Origin: Bacillus nitratireducens | Lineage (GTDB): Bacteria > Bacillota > Bacilli > Bacillales > Bacillaceae_G | DNA: 47,202 nucleotides | NCBI RefSeq assembly: GCF_001884135.1 | Contig: NZ_MAOC01000073.1 | Location: forward strand, 1 to 47,202 | Direction: 5' to 3' | Part shown: piece after piece, positions 27,790-36,359 of the stretch | Layout: every line of letters starts with the position of its first letter | How positions within the stretch are numbered: position 1 is the stretch's first letter | Notes under the pieces: model-generated | The model's database searches: none | The model's input: the letters and a program-made list of their open reading frames with translations, nothing else | Told to the model about the DNA's origin: nothing | Position numbers and translations under genes: made by a program

Positions 27790-28200
27790 TCATATTTTAG
27801 GAATTTTTACAACGGATGAACCTATGCGGTCCTTAGAAGCTATCAATCGCAGAGGGGAACAAGTCCACCGGAATGGTAGCAATTACAGTATTGGTAGCGC
27901 CATCTATTACTGATACAGTATTAGAATCCGAATTAGTAACACAAAGAGTGTCAACTGCTGCAGGGTCCAGTAGTTCTTAGTGGTTGCTTTATAAGAGAGG
28001 GAGCGATTGTTTGGGCTAAAGTTCATGGTTCTTCAAATAGTGTATCTGGGGATTATAAAAAACCTACTGGATCTGCAACCCAAGATATGAAAAATAAAAA
28101 AGGGTAAAATTGGATATTTTCTTTTAATGATAGAACTAAACAAGGAAATATAATTGCTTATGTTGTGGATTCAAATGATAATACAATAGCTAATATTTGA
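27790..28200 (+). pseudogene. Coding relics of unknown proteins
   Basis: Several plus-strand stretches read as protein but are interrupted: FTTDEPMRSLEAINRRGEQV near 27810, then IVWAKVHGSSNSVSGDYKKP and WIFSFNDRTKQGNIIAYVVD near 28005-28180, with in-frame stops between. The second part looks like a beta-rich secreted protein. Nothing intact remains, and a terminator (28224-28256) follows. Confidence 0.4.
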
Positions 28201-28223
28201 ATGAGTAAAGTAAGGTAAGGTAT

Positions 28224-28256
28224 AAAAAACGAGTTGTATGTGAACTCGTTTTTTAT
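28224..28256. terminator. Terminator
   Basis: AAAAAACGAGTT ... AACTCGTTTTTT stem with T-run. Confidence 0.75.
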
Positions 28257-28286
28257 TTGTCTGAAACATATGTCTTCTATAGTAAA

Positions 28287-28409
28287 ATGAAATTTAAGTG
28301 GGAAGAAATAAATGAATTGCTTAATATATCTAGCAAAGAGAGAAACAGAATCAAAGCTATTATTCTAGCTGTTTTCTTAGACCGTAGCGGCATTGAGTGG
28401 AGTTTTTGA
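28287..28409 (+). pseudogene. Short ORF, probably a gene fragment
   Basis: A 40-codon frame (MKFKWEEINELLNISSKERN, then RIKAIILAVFLDRSG) with no clear ribosome binding site. A second frame continues coherently past its stop (FEFIGMNEITKRLKNLW), suggesting an interrupted larger gene. The family is not recognised. Confidence 0.3.
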
Positions 28410-28543
28410 GTTTATTGGTATGAATGAAATAACTAAACGTTTAAAAAATTTATGGAAGCAACATTTTTGTGCTAAAATATGTAAGGTTATACTGAATAAA
28501 ATACGTGCGCTAATCACGATAAACTGGCAAAGGAGTGTGTTTT

Positions 28544-28912
28544 ATGGCAGAAAATATAAACATAAACGTTAATGCAGGAAGTAACTATGGACCAGAATCA
28601 AAATGGGGGCGTCAGTCTTTCTTTGATGGTGGACTTTTGAGCTTCATTGGTTGGAGTATCTTGGGAGCGCTTATTACAGTGTTCACGCTTGGTATTTGCT
28701 ATCCGTGGGCGTTGTGTATGGTTTATGGTTGGAAAATTAACCATACTGTGGTTGATGGGCATAGAATGAAATTTAACGGTTCAGCAGTTGGCTTATTTGG
28801 TAACTGGATTAAATGGCTACTTCTAACAGTTATTACACTAGGTATCTATGGTTTTTGGGTTAGCATTAAACTTGAAGACTGGAAAGTAAAAAATACAACC
28901 TTCGTTAATTAA
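28544..28912 (+). CDS. DUF898-like small membrane protein
   Basis: 122 residues from the ATG at 28544 (AAAGGAG 8-13 nt upstream). Two hydrophobic segments enclose the motif LGICYPWALCMVYGWKINHT and the later LGIYGFWVSIKLEDWKVKNT, the repeated 'TLGIYxxW' pattern of DUF898 proteins. Function unknown. It stands alone, and 28913-29152 has no gene. Confidence 0.75.
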   Translation: MAENININVNAGSNYGPESKWGRQSFFDGGLLSFIGWSILGALITVFTLGICYPWALCMVYGWKINHTVVDGHRMKFNGSAVGLFGNWIKWLLLTVITLGIYGFWVSIKLEDWKVKNTTFVN

Positions 28913-29152
28913 GTGGAAATTTTGATTCAGTACCTTAAGAGATGCATTATGAAATTATGTACATTAAAAATAATTCAATTAGTGTTATATAGCGTTGTTT
29001 TAATTTTCGCGATTGATTATAGTAATCATTAAAATATTTATGTAAGGGTTCATGACTTTAATTTCTCTATTAAGTGAGTGCAATAATTTTCATAAATTAC
29101 TATTTTTAAATACTATAGAGAAATGGTTTTTGAGTTGTCAGAGCTCTATCAG

Positions 29153-29186
29153 AAAGCAAGCCTGTTCCAGCAGACTTGCTTTTTTT
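29153..29186 (+). terminator. Terminator
   Basis: AAAGCAAGCCTG ... CAGACTTGCTTTTTTT hairpin with T-run. Confidence 0.75.
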
Positions 29187-29251
29187 GCTATTTATTAAGT
29201 ATGCAAAAATGCTAACGTTCCAGTTAGTTATCCTGAAGGGAGCGCGACCTA

Positions 29252-29368
29252 TTGGAGTTAGTTATAGCGTTTTTTACGGTGTTTATAATTATCTAGGCAA
29301 TTATCAAGCCATTTGCTAAAAATAGAAGACACAACAATAACCACGAGTTGAAAAACAAAATTGGTTAA
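29252..29368 (+). pseudogene. Small phage-like membrane protein with an in-frame stop
   Basis: From TTG 29252 (GAAGGGAG upstream) the frame reads MELVIAFFTVFIII, TAG, AIIKPFAKNRRHNNNHELKN and ends at 29368. The hydrophobic segment followed by a basic tail is coherent on both sides of the stop, so a single change disrupted it. It is the first of three small genes in a row. Confidence 0.35.
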
Positions 29369-29431
29369 AAAATTGTTCAAAGTTTATCCACGTTTCTAAG
29401 TCCAATGAATAGACTGAAGGGATCTAATAAT

Positions 29432-29524
29432 GTGATAGAAAATACTGCTTGTTTTGTATCATTAGTATTTATCACTTGTTTAACACCTTTATGGATTATC
29501 ATTCTAACATTTGATATTGCTTAG
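29432..29524 (+). CDS. Small membrane peptide (30 residues)
   Basis: GTG start with GAAGGGA 9 nt upstream. The product begins MIENTACFVSLVF and is one hydrophobic segment (ITCLTPLWIIILTF). It ends 17 nt before the HNH-like gene. Unknown; it could belong to a phage-derived cluster. Confidence 0.4.
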   Translation: MIENTACFVSLVFITCLTPLWIIILTFDIA

Positions 29525-29541
29525 TTGGAGGGGGAAGCTTC

Positions 29542-29757
29542 ATGAATGAATACAAAGCAAAACAACAGAAGCATAGGAAGATGCAACTCGTTATCCATCA
29601 TATAAAGGAACTCGAACATCATTCAACACTCGTATTAGATATAGATAATCTAGAAATAATCTGTGTGGATTACCACAATAAAAAACAAGGAAGCACATTC
29701 AAAAAATTATTTACTTACGTATATTTAGTTTGCATAAGATATATTATAGATATTTGA
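29542..29757 (+). pseudogene. HNH endonuclease-like protein, C-terminally degraded
   Basis: A strong ribosome binding site (TTGGAGGGGG) precedes ATG 29542. MNEYKAKQQKHRKMQLVIHH, IKELEHHSTLVLDIDNLEII and the later CVDYHNKKQGS follow the HNH layout (HHI-x-D.DNL..C..CHNKK), but the Cys of the second CxxC knuckle is replaced (CVDYHN) and the last 30 residues are hydrophobic and unrelated. Common phage neighbour gene; probably no longer active. Confidence 0.5.
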
Positions 29758-29772
29758 AAAAAGGAGTAAAAT

Positions 29773-29812
29773 CCGTCTCAAAATGAAAAGAATTCTTATC
29801 TTATTGAGACGG
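29773..29812 (+). terminator. Terminator after the HNH-like gene
   Basis: CCGTCTCAA ... TTGAGACGG stem. No strong T-run follows, so efficiency is uncertain. Confidence 0.5.
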
Positions 29813-29819
29813 AAGGGAA

Positions 29820-30700
29820 AATTGCGAAGTTATATTTTAAAATCTGTATTAGAATTAAAAATCACTGTATGTTCACATAAACAAAGTACAATAAAGAATA
29901 CTTTTTACAGGACTATAGGAAACATTCTCTTTCAAAATAAAAACAATTAAGTTTTGGGTAAAGCACAACCTATTTAGTCTTAAGTGGTTAAAGTTACCCG
30001 TATTGCATTGAAATTTTTTTAACATGTATTTATATGCTAGCTATACCCTATATGCAACCATGTGATCAATATTAAAATGTATAGGTGAATGTATCTGCAA
30101 CTAAAAGATATTCATACTGATGAAAGGTGCATGATGCATTTTGTTGGATGAACATAAAAGAATTATAAAAAGGGGGAAAAATAAACACTTTATAACTTCG
30201 CACGAAATACCAATTTTACGAAGAATATGATAGTCATATAAAAATTTAATACAGTGTCTAGCGATTTCAAGGTCAGATGCATCGGTTTTAGTATATTTGT
30301 ATACATCTATATAATACATATTTTATATAAAAATAATCATATACTGAATTACTCATAAACAATTTTTATAGTGAATTACATTTTAAAGTATAAGCATTTT
30401 TCTTGTGTTGATCTAACTAACTCCTGATTAATCATGATTAAATTAACCAATTCTTATTTTATAGCGAATTTTATACTGTTTTCATGTATTCATTTTGTAT
30501 GAATTTATATATGAAAATTGTTTTATTTTACACACATTTATATGTATTTTTTGTACTAGTTTTTATAGCCTAATACAAATTTATCACCTGGTTATCTATA
30601 ACTTTTATTAGAATGACTACAATATCCCATTCAATCTCGAGTAGATATTAGTATTCCATAATTTAATTATGTAAATAAGTCTGTGTAAAAATTGAATTTA
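29820..30700. other. Gene-poor AT-rich stretch with a BceB-like permease relic
   Basis: No convincing intact gene. On the minus strand 30101-30319 encodes TDASDLEIARHCIKFLYDYH followed by ILRKIGISCEVIKCLFFPLF. The Y.ILRKIG motif plus a following hydrophobic segment is typical of the C-terminal FtsX loop of BceB permeases (compare RYQMLRKIGV in the gene at 13246-15078). No ATPase, Walker motif or start context remains. Confidence 0.35.
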
Positions 30701-30703
30701 ACG

Positions 30704-30717
30704 CGAACTTGTGTTCG
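30704..30717. promoter_or_regulatory. LexA (SOS) box
   Basis: CGAACTTGTGTTCG matches the Bacillus LexA/DinR consensus CGAACNNNNGTTCG perfectly. It overlaps the -35 (TTGTGT, 30709-30714) of a promoter whose -10 is TATAGT at 30732-30737 (17-bp spacing), so bound LexA would block transcription of the recombinase gene. Confidence 0.85.
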
Positions 30718-30755
30718 TGTTATTTTTCTGTTATAGTATATATGAGGTGATTTTT

Positions 30756-31832
30756 ATGGATTACAGCAAACAACGTCAAAAATCCGTACATCGTAAGAAA
30801 TTATACGAGAATTTAAATGAAATGCCCTTTTACATAGAAGAATTTGTGGAGTACAAAGAATTGCATGATGCCTCTCCCTCTACCCTACTGAATTATGTAT
30901 ATGATTTTAGAGTCTTCTTTAATTGGCTATTATCTGAACAAATTATTGAATTTAAGCCCATTAAAGACATATCCTTCTCTGATTTGGAAAATTTAAGGAA
31001 AAAAGATATTGAGAACTTTATGAGATTTCTAAAACTACAACAGAACATGCAAAATTCCTCTGTTAACAGAAAAATTTCAGCTTTAAAATCTTTATTTAAG
31101 TATCTTACTTCCCTTTCAGAAGATGAAGATGGAGAATGCTATTTTTATAGAAATGTAATGGCTAAAATTGAAATACATAAAGATAAAGAAACGTTAAACG
31201 CCCGTGCGAAGCGTATGAGATCTAAAATATTCCATAATGATGACGATCAAGAATTTTTAAATTATGTTAAGTTTGAACATGAAAAAGCTTTAACAAAACA
31301 TCAATTATTTTATTTTCAAAGAGATAAAGAACGTGATGTTGCTATTCTTTCCCTCTTTCTTGGGAGTGGTATTCGTGTAAGTGAGTTGGCCGATCTTCGT
31401 ACTGAAGATATCAATTTAAAAGAAAGACTAATTGATGTAATAAGAAAAGGAAATAAAGAAGATTCTGTATGGATTACTCCCATCGCATTGAATGATCTTG
31501 AAAAATATTTAGAGATTAGAAATAACAAATATGCTCCAGGGAAAGAATTAAAAAATGTGTTCTTATCAAAGTATAAACATACCGCACAGCCCCTTTCAGT
31601 TAGAGCTATCCAAGATATAGTAGAAAAATATACTAAATCCTTTGGTAAAACAATGTCTCCTCATAAATTAAGACATACATTAGCAAATAAGTTATATATG
31701 GAAGAAAAAGATTCGTTACAAGTAATGCAACAACTTGGGCATACCAGCCAAGATACAGCTTTGTTATACACTCAACTTGGGGAAACAACTATTAAAGATA
31801 GTTTAGGAAGAATAGGAAAGAATAAAGAATAA
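30756..31832 (+). CDS. XerS-like tyrosine recombinase, SOS-controlled
   Basis: 358 residues from ATG 30756 (GAGGTG upstream; the longer frame starts before the promoter -10 and is rejected). An N-terminal SAM-like core-binding domain (about 20-150) leads to the catalytic domain with Arg207 (SGIRVSEL), Lys231 (IRKGNKED), His303 and Arg306 (HKLRHTLAN), His329 (LGHTSQDT) and nucleophile Tyr338. Length and N-terminus are like XerS, which resolves chromosome or plasmid dimers at a dif-type site; this looks like an accessory homologue. The LexA box upstream implies induction by DNA damage. Confidence 0.88.
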   Translation: MDYSKQRQKSVHRKKLYENLNEMPFYIEEFVEYKELHDASPSTLLNYVYDFRVFFNWLLSEQIIEFKPIKDISFSDLENLRKKDIENFMRFLKLQQNMQNSSVNRKISALKSLFKYLTSLSEDEDGECYFYRNVMAKIEIHKDKETLNARAKRMRSKIFHNDDDQEFLNYVKFEHEKALTKHQLFYFQRDKERDVAILSLFLGSGIRVSELADLRTEDINLKERLIDVIRKGNKEDSVWITPIALNDLEKYLEIRNNKYAPGKELKNVFLSKYKHTAQPLSVRAIQDIVEKYTKSFGKTMSPHKLRHTLANKLYMEEKDSLQVMQQLGHTSQDTALLYTQLGETTIKDSLGRIGKNKE

Positions 31833-31864
31833 AAGTTCAGCAATTTTGTATTGCTGAACTTTTA
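31832..31864. terminator. Bidirectional terminator
   Basis: AAAGTTCAGCAAT ... ATTGCTGAACTTT perfect hairpin right after the recombinase stop. Confidence 0.85.
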
Positions 31865-31976
31865 TCCTTTCCCTTTAACTTAGTCTTAGATTTAAATGCT
31901 ATTTATTCTTCACTACCTTTTGTAAGATAGCCTGTTTACATTTCTTTGTCTTACCCCTTAGAACCTTTACAGTGAC

Positions 31977-32873
31977 TTACTTAGGTTTTACCACGTCTAT
32001 CTTGTTTCCCTCAGCATCCATCATAACTAAGGAATCCGATTTGAAATACATAACATCATAGTCTACAGATTCTTTTATTTGACTAGGGTTTACTTTCTTA
32101 CCGTCTTTTACAAACTCGGTTATTGTCATATTGACTTGTTGCTTTTCTACGTTATAAGACCATTTACCTTGCATATGAGTATTCTCATAAGGTGTGTTGT
32201 TTACATCATCGTATATAATGTATGTACCATCTTCCTTAAAGTCTAATCCTTTCGTAAACTTACCATCTTTTGAACTACCCCACTCACCTAGTAACTCTTT
32301 ACCGTCTTGGGATATTCCTACACTTTTATTTTGCATATCATTAACCTTTGACTTCATCTTTTCTGAATAAGCTTCTTTAAGAGGTGTATACCCTTCTTTT
32401 AAGTAGTCATTACCTTTTGACATTAACTCTTTCATCTTCTTAGTCGATTCTTTTGTAACTGAATTACTTTTTCCAAATTTGATTTGTGTTTCAAATGCTT
32501 CCTTATAACAGTCTGCTGCTTTTAAAATCGTCTTATGCTGTTCTTCAAATTCTTTAGGTGGTTCTACTTTATCGAAATCAGCAAGTGCTTCATTTATTTC
32601 GTCTGCTTTTTTCAGTATTTCTTTGTTTAATTCCTTTATGTCGTTGCTTTTGTCCTTCGTTTTTGCAGATAATTCACCTAGTTCAGCTACTTTTGTTTCA
32701 AATGTATTATCTAATGCAAACATACGAGACAGATAGTCTGTTCCCTCTAGCTTATCCTTCTCTTCTGCTTTTACTTCTACTTTATCTTTTGCTTTAGTCT
32801 CTGCTTTATCTGTAGCACAACCTCCTAATAACATGATTGGAAGTGCTAACGTTACAAGTCTTTTTGCTTTCAT
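31977..32873 (-). CDS. DUF3994-like lipoprotein 4
   Basis: 298 residues; lipoprotein signal MKAKRLVTLALPIMLLGGC (lipobox LGGC). A helical, charged N-terminal half contains the family motif VEPPKEFEEQHKTILKAADCY. The C-terminal domain (about 190-298: GKELLGEWGS, KGLDFKEDGTYIIYDD, MQGKWSYN) is shared with the gene at 33455-34390 and resembles DUF3994 of B. cereus-group lipoproteins. It would sit on the outer face of the membrane. Last gene of a four-gene paralogue operon. Confidence 0.85.
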   Translation of the reverse strand: MKAKRLVTLALPIMLLGGCATDKAETKAKDKVEVKAEEKDKLEGTDYLSRMFALDNTFETKVAELGELSAKTKDKSNDIKELNKEILKKADEINEALADFDKVEPPKEFEEQHKTILKAADCYKEAFETQIKFGKSNSVTKESTKKMKELMSKGNDYLKEGYTPLKEAYSEKMKSKVNDMQNKSVGISQDGKELLGEWGSSKDGKFTKGLDFKEDGTYIIYDDVNNTPYENTHMQGKWSYNVEKQQVNMTITEFVKDGKKVNPSQIKESVDYDVMYFKSDSLVMMDAEGNKIDVVKPK

Positions 32874-32895
32874 ACTTCATAACCCTTTAATGAGA

Positions 32896-33429
32896 TTATT
32901 GTAATAATGCTTTACTGTATTCTTTGCCTATTCTCTCAGATGTCTCTACCCATAAGTTACCTGCTTCTGTTATAACATCTATAGCTTTATTTGAGTTTTT
33001 AGGGTCTGGTTTTTTAACATAATCTATTTGATACTGAAAACCAGTACTGTACATCTGCATAGCTTTATCAACGTCTTTATGTACTTCTTCGAATTCTTTT
33101 GGTATTTTTAATTCTCTAGCTTGTACTGACAAGTCTATTGATTCTTCTGCTAGTTTTATATACTTATACTTACTATGTAATGGAAGGTCTTCTCCTACAA
33201 GTAGATTATCCATTTCCGTCACCTTATCCTCCATTTCTAAAGCTATGTCTGAAAGAGAATTAATGTATTCTTCTATTGAATAATTACCTACATCTACAGG
33301 TTTCACTTTATCCACCTTGTTTTCTTGTAGTGGTTTGCTTTCTGTCTTGATGTTTACTTTGTCAGGAGAACAACCACCAAACAATAATAGGAGTGGAACA
33401 GTGACACCTATTAGTTTCTTACTCTTCAT
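32896..33429 (-). CDS. Paralogous lipoprotein 3, helical part only
   Basis: 177 residues; signal MKSKKLIGVTVPLLLLFGGC. It holds only the helical N-terminal module (IPKEFEEVHKDVDKAMQMYS) and lacks the GEWG-type C-terminal domain found in two neighbours. The ribosome binding site (GGGATAGGAGA) is good. Either a natural short paralogue or a copy that lost its 3' half. Confidence 0.8.
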   Translation of the reverse strand: MKSKKLIGVTVPLLLLFGGCSPDKVNIKTESKPLQENKVDKVKPVDVGNYSIEEYINSLSDIALEMEDKVTEMDNLLVGEDLPLHSKYKYIKLAEESIDLSVQARELKIPKEFEEVHKDVDKAMQMYSTGFQYQIDYVKKPDPKNSNKAIDVITEAGNLWVETSERIGKEYSKALLQ

Positions 33430-33454
33430 TTCTCCTATCCCTTTAATTGAATGA

Positions 33455-34390
33455 TTATTTACGTCTTTCCCCTGTTATTGTATTGCCTTTGTCGTCAGTC
33501 ATTTTTAGAGAACCTGCTCGTAAGAACTCAAGTTTATACTCTACAAATGCATTTGTATTCTTTGCATCTATCTTCTTACCGTCTTTTACAAACTCAGTAG
33601 GTAACAGTGTGACTTGCTTCTTGTCTGCATCGAATAACCATGTTCCTGTCATATGATTGTCTTCATAAGACGTTTTACCTGTATCATCATAAGCGGTAAA
33701 TGAATTATCTTCACGGAAGTCTAACCCTTTATGGAATGCAGAACCTTTATAACTACCCCATTCACCTAGTAACTCCTTACCGTCTTTTGATACTTGTACA
33801 CTGTCATCATCAGAATTAGAAGTTGAAGGCGTATCGAACTGTACTCCTGTTTTCTTACCAATAGCGTTTGCTTGGTCTAATTGAGCGTCTTGAAGTGGTG
33901 CATAGCCTTTTTGCCAATACTCATTACCTTCTTTAATTAAGTCCATTGACTTTTGAGACTTATTTCGGTCTTCATCTGTAACTTTTCCTTTGCCTTTTAT
34001 AATTTCAACTTGTAATGCATAGGCTTTACTGTAACAATCTACAGCTTTTAAGATTTCTTTATGTGAGTCTTCAAACTCTTTTGGCGGTTCTATTTTCTTA
34101 AACTTAGCAATACTTTTCTGTACCTCAGACTCTTCTTTCACTATCTCTTTTACTAAAGACTTTTCATCTTTGTCTTTATCCATTGCTATCTCAGTTATAA
34201 CCGTGATTTGATTCACTAACTCAGAAGATAACTTTGTCATACGTAGTGGATACTTCTCTTTTGACAACTTCTCCTTTGTCTCTTCTTTAGACTCTACTTT
34301 CTCTTTCGGCTTTGCTTCTGTTTTATCAGTTCCACAACCTACTAACAACATGAACGGTACTGCTAATGTTACTAGTTTCTTCGCTCTCAT
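33455..34390 (-). CDS. DUF3994-like lipoprotein 2
   Basis: 311 residues; signal MRAKKLVTLAVPFMLLVGC. Helical module with IEPPKEFEDSHKEILKAVDC, then the C-terminal domain with GKELLGEWGSYKGSAFHK, LDFREDNSFTAYDD and MTGTWLFDADKKQVT. It overlaps the preceding gene by 4 bp (ATGA) and so is translationally coupled. Closely related to the gene at 31977-32873, indicating tandem duplication. Confidence 0.85.
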   Translation of the reverse strand: MRAKKLVTLAVPFMLLVGCGTDKTEAKPKEKVESKEETKEKLSKEKYPLRMTKLSSELVNQITVITEIAMDKDKDEKSLVKEIVKEESEVQKSIAKFKKIEPPKEFEDSHKEILKAVDCYSKAYALQVEIIKGKGKVTDEDRNKSQKSMDLIKEGNEYWQKGYAPLQDAQLDQANAIGKKTGVQFDTPSTSNSDDDSVQVSKDGKELLGEWGSYKGSAFHKGLDFREDNSFTAYDDTGKTSYEDNHMTGTWLFDADKKQVTLLPTEFVKDGKKIDAKNTNAFVEYKLEFLRAGSLKMTDDKGNTITGERRK

Positions 34391-35040
34391 ACATCATAGC
34401 CCTTATTCTGAATGGGGTTTGTTTTACTTGCAATACTCTTTGTTGCTTCTTCGAATAACTTTGCACCTTGATGTGACTTTGTAATTGATTCTTTCAGTTT
34501 ACTTTCACTCTCTTCACCTACTGCATCTGAAAGGAGTTGGAATGCATCATAGTATAAGTCCATTGATTCTTTTATCTTGTCATGCTCTGCTTTCAGTTCA
34601 GTTGGTGGTTCAAGATACTTTATGTTTCTTACATATGCTTGTGACCCACCTGTTGCAAGTTGTATTTCACTCTTTTTTAAGCTTACTGATTTAATGTCTG
34701 ATTTTGCTGAGTCTTCAATCAATCGTAGTGTTTCGTCTATTTTATTTGCATTGTCTAAAATATCTTGCTTGTATTTGTCAACTTCTGAACCAGTTACCTT
34801 ACTAGAAGAGTTGGAAGAACTAGTAGAGTTAGAAGTACTTGACTTACTTGTCTCCTTATCTTCACCTTTCGCTACAGATAAGCTATCCTCTTTCTTGCTA
34901 TCAGTTGACTTACTCTCTTTTTCTATCTTTTGCGTTTCTTCTTTCTTTGGTTCAGCTTTCTTATCATCAGTTTCAATTGTAATACAACCACTCAATAACA
35001 TAACTGGTAACGCTAAACTTACTAATTTCTTTGCTTTCAT
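34387..35040 (-). CDS. Paralogous lipoprotein 1, Ser-rich linker
   Basis: 217 residues from the ATG at 35040 (MKAKKLVSLALPVMLLSGC; AAAGGGG upstream); the frame is open 14 codons further but lacks a start context. After the lipobox comes a Ser/Lys/Glu-rich stretch with a run of Ser (SSTSNSTSSSNSSS), then a helical module with LEPPTELKAEHDKIKESMDL. It lacks the GEWG domain. First gene of the operon. Confidence 0.82.
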   Translation of the reverse strand: MKAKKLVSLALPVMLLSGCITIETDDKKAEPKKEETQKIEKESKSTDSKKEDSLSVAKGEDKETSKSSTSNSTSSSNSSSKVTGSEVDKYKQDILDNANKIDETLRLIEDSAKSDIKSVSLKKSEIQLATGGSQAYVRNIKYLEPPTELKAEHDKIKESMDLYYDAFQLLSDAVGEESESKLKESITKSHQGAKLFEEATKSIASKTNPIQNKGYDV

Positions 35041-35388
35041 GATTCCTAATACCCCTTTATTTATAAAATTTAGTGCAAACAAGTTAATATACTTAACTAA
35101 GAAATTTTCCCTGAATAATTTCTTAGAAACTACTATCCATAGATTACCTGTATATTCATAATCTTTCTATATATATATCGTTTTACAAAGAATTACAAAT
35201 ATGGTCAAAGGTATTTATGTAGTCTTTAAAGGTAAATTTATTAGATGATAAAAAAAGTTTTATTTTTAAACCTGTTCTAATACGATCAATTGTTCATTTT
35301 CTAACGAGCAAATTACAAACGAAGGTTGAGTCGTGAACGTCGATTCATCGTTATTACAACAAAACAAAGGTGAAGAGGCGGATCAATA

Positions 35389-35538
35389 ATGAAGAAAATC
35401 AACCTACTTATTGCCGGGGTGCTAACTTTAGGGTTAGTCGCTTGCGGTACAGAAGAAACAGAAGTCCAAACAAAAAAAAGAAACGAAGAAAGCAGAAGAA
35501 CAATAATGCCAAGAACGAGAAAGATACAATAAAATAAT
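35389..35538 (+). pseudogene. Lipoprotein N-terminus, frameshifted remnant
   Basis: GTGAAGAGGCGG precedes ATG 35389. MKKINLLIAGVLTLGLVACG is a clear lipoprotein signal (lipobox LVAC). After QTKK an eight-A run shifts the frame; the two frames read RNEESRRT and ETKKAEEQ. It ends in the dispersed repeat at 35546. Only a short dead fragment remains. Confidence 0.55.
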
Positions 35539-35545
35539 AGTTGAA

Positions 35546-35615
35546 TGGGAGTCCAATACATATTATTAAAATTAAAGTGGTTCAAGTCGGAGGAGGGCAC
35601 CTTAGGGTGTCTTTT
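35546..35615 (+). repeat. Dispersed ~70-bp repeat, copy A
   Basis: Starts TGGGAGTCCAATACATATTA and ends with the hairpin GGCACCTTAGGGTGTC plus T-run. Near-identical to copies at 36662-36720 and 38082-38153. The terminator-like end faces right in all three. Confidence 0.75.
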
Positions 35616-35623
35616 CTTTATAT

Positions 35624-35658
35624 AAAAACCTCCATCAAAAAACGAAGGAGGTTTTTTA
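35624..35658. terminator. Terminator of the zinc-ribbon gene
   Basis: AAAACCTCC ... GGAGGTTTTTT hairpin next to the minus-strand stop at 35656. Confidence 0.75.
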
Positions 35659-36081
35659 TTTGAAACGAGATGTATCTCCATCCCAATTTCCTATATAACA
35701 ATTTACCCAATCATCTTCATTCTCATTTGAAGATCCATAACCAGAAAAACTAAGATGTACTTGACCGTTGTTACTTTCAGTTTTTTTCATCAATTCATGC
35801 ACATCAAAATTTCCTATTGTGAAAACAACTTCATCTCCTATTTCTAGATCTTTAACTAGTTTTCTTTCGAGAACCATGTAACGAGAATGCCTTTTAAGCT
35901 GCGTATAGATTTGAAAATCTTCTTTGCAACCAAGGCACTTCCATCTACCGTTTGGATGATTTTTTTCTTCCCTAAGTTCTTTTAATTCTTTTCTTGAATG
36001 AAACGTCTTGCAAGTTTGACAATGATAATATTCATTCGTGAACTCATTTCCTACAACTATATCTACCTGGCCACCTAACAT
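35656..36081 (-). CDS. Zinc-ribbon protein of unknown function
   Basis: 141 residues with two CxxC knuckles, HCQTCKTF (about 20) and WKCLGCKEDF (about 48), likely to bind one zinc. The second half (LVKDLEIGDEVVFTIGNF) is a small beta-rich domain with an acidic end. No family is recognised. There is no strong ribosome binding site, and the start could be slightly different. It lies downstream of the PlcR-type promoter at 36214-36266, but a terminator sits between. Confidence 0.6.
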   Translation of the reverse strand: MLGGQVDIVVGNEFTNEYYHCQTCKTFHSRKELKELREEKNHPNGRWKCLGCKEDFQIYTQLKRHSRYMVLERKLVKDLEIGDEVVFTIGNFDVHELMKKTESNNGQVHLSFSGYGSSNENEDDWVNCYIGNWDGDTSRFK

Positions 36082-36123
36082 TCTAAAATATATTTCTATT
36101 TAATAATATATCCAATGTTATCA

Positions 36124-36160
36124 AAAGGAAAGACTGCCTAGTATCGACAGTCTTTCCTTT
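36124..36160. terminator. Strong terminator downstream of a PlcR-type promoter
   Basis: GGAAAGACTG ... CAGTCTTTCC with T-run on both strands. On the minus strand it lies only about 55-90 nt after the promoter at 36214-36219. Confidence 0.8.
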
Positions 36161-36219
36161 TTCCCTTCTTTTTTCGTCAATCTTCTGCTATGATTGAGGG
36201 TATTTACACCCTTATTATA
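36124..36219 (-). ncRNA. Candidate PlcR-controlled small RNA (about 80-90 nt)
   Basis: A minus-strand -10 (TATAAT, 36214-36219) with a near-perfect PlcR box 31 nt upstream feeds directly into the terminator at 36124-36160. The short transcript would hold a small GGGT...ACCC hairpin and no ORF with a good ribosome binding site (only a poor TTG start). The promoter copies the one of the peptide gene at 2331. Either a small RNA or a duplicate that has lost its peptide. Confidence 0.4.
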
Positions 36220-36250
36220 GTAAGCGTTTATATATAATAATACATTTTAA

Positions 36251-36266
36251 TATGCAATATCGCATA
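36251..36266. promoter_or_regulatory. PlcR box (one mismatch)
   Basis: TATGCAATATCGCATA has one deviation from TATGNANNNNTNCATA. The flanking DNA (ATTATAGTAAG.GTTTATA) matches the region around 2462-2500, so the two promoters are duplicates. Confidence 0.65.
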
Positions 36267-36359
36267 TTTATACATTTAGACCTCTATTAGTCATCTCTTA
36301 ATGGTATCATAGCGAGGTGAGAGTCTTCAAGGGTTCTCCTTACTAGGAGGAAACGATAT

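Noticed and set aside
34577-35161. 194-codon plus-strand ORF
   Set aside because: Antisense of the lipoprotein gene; codon use and context favour the minus strand.
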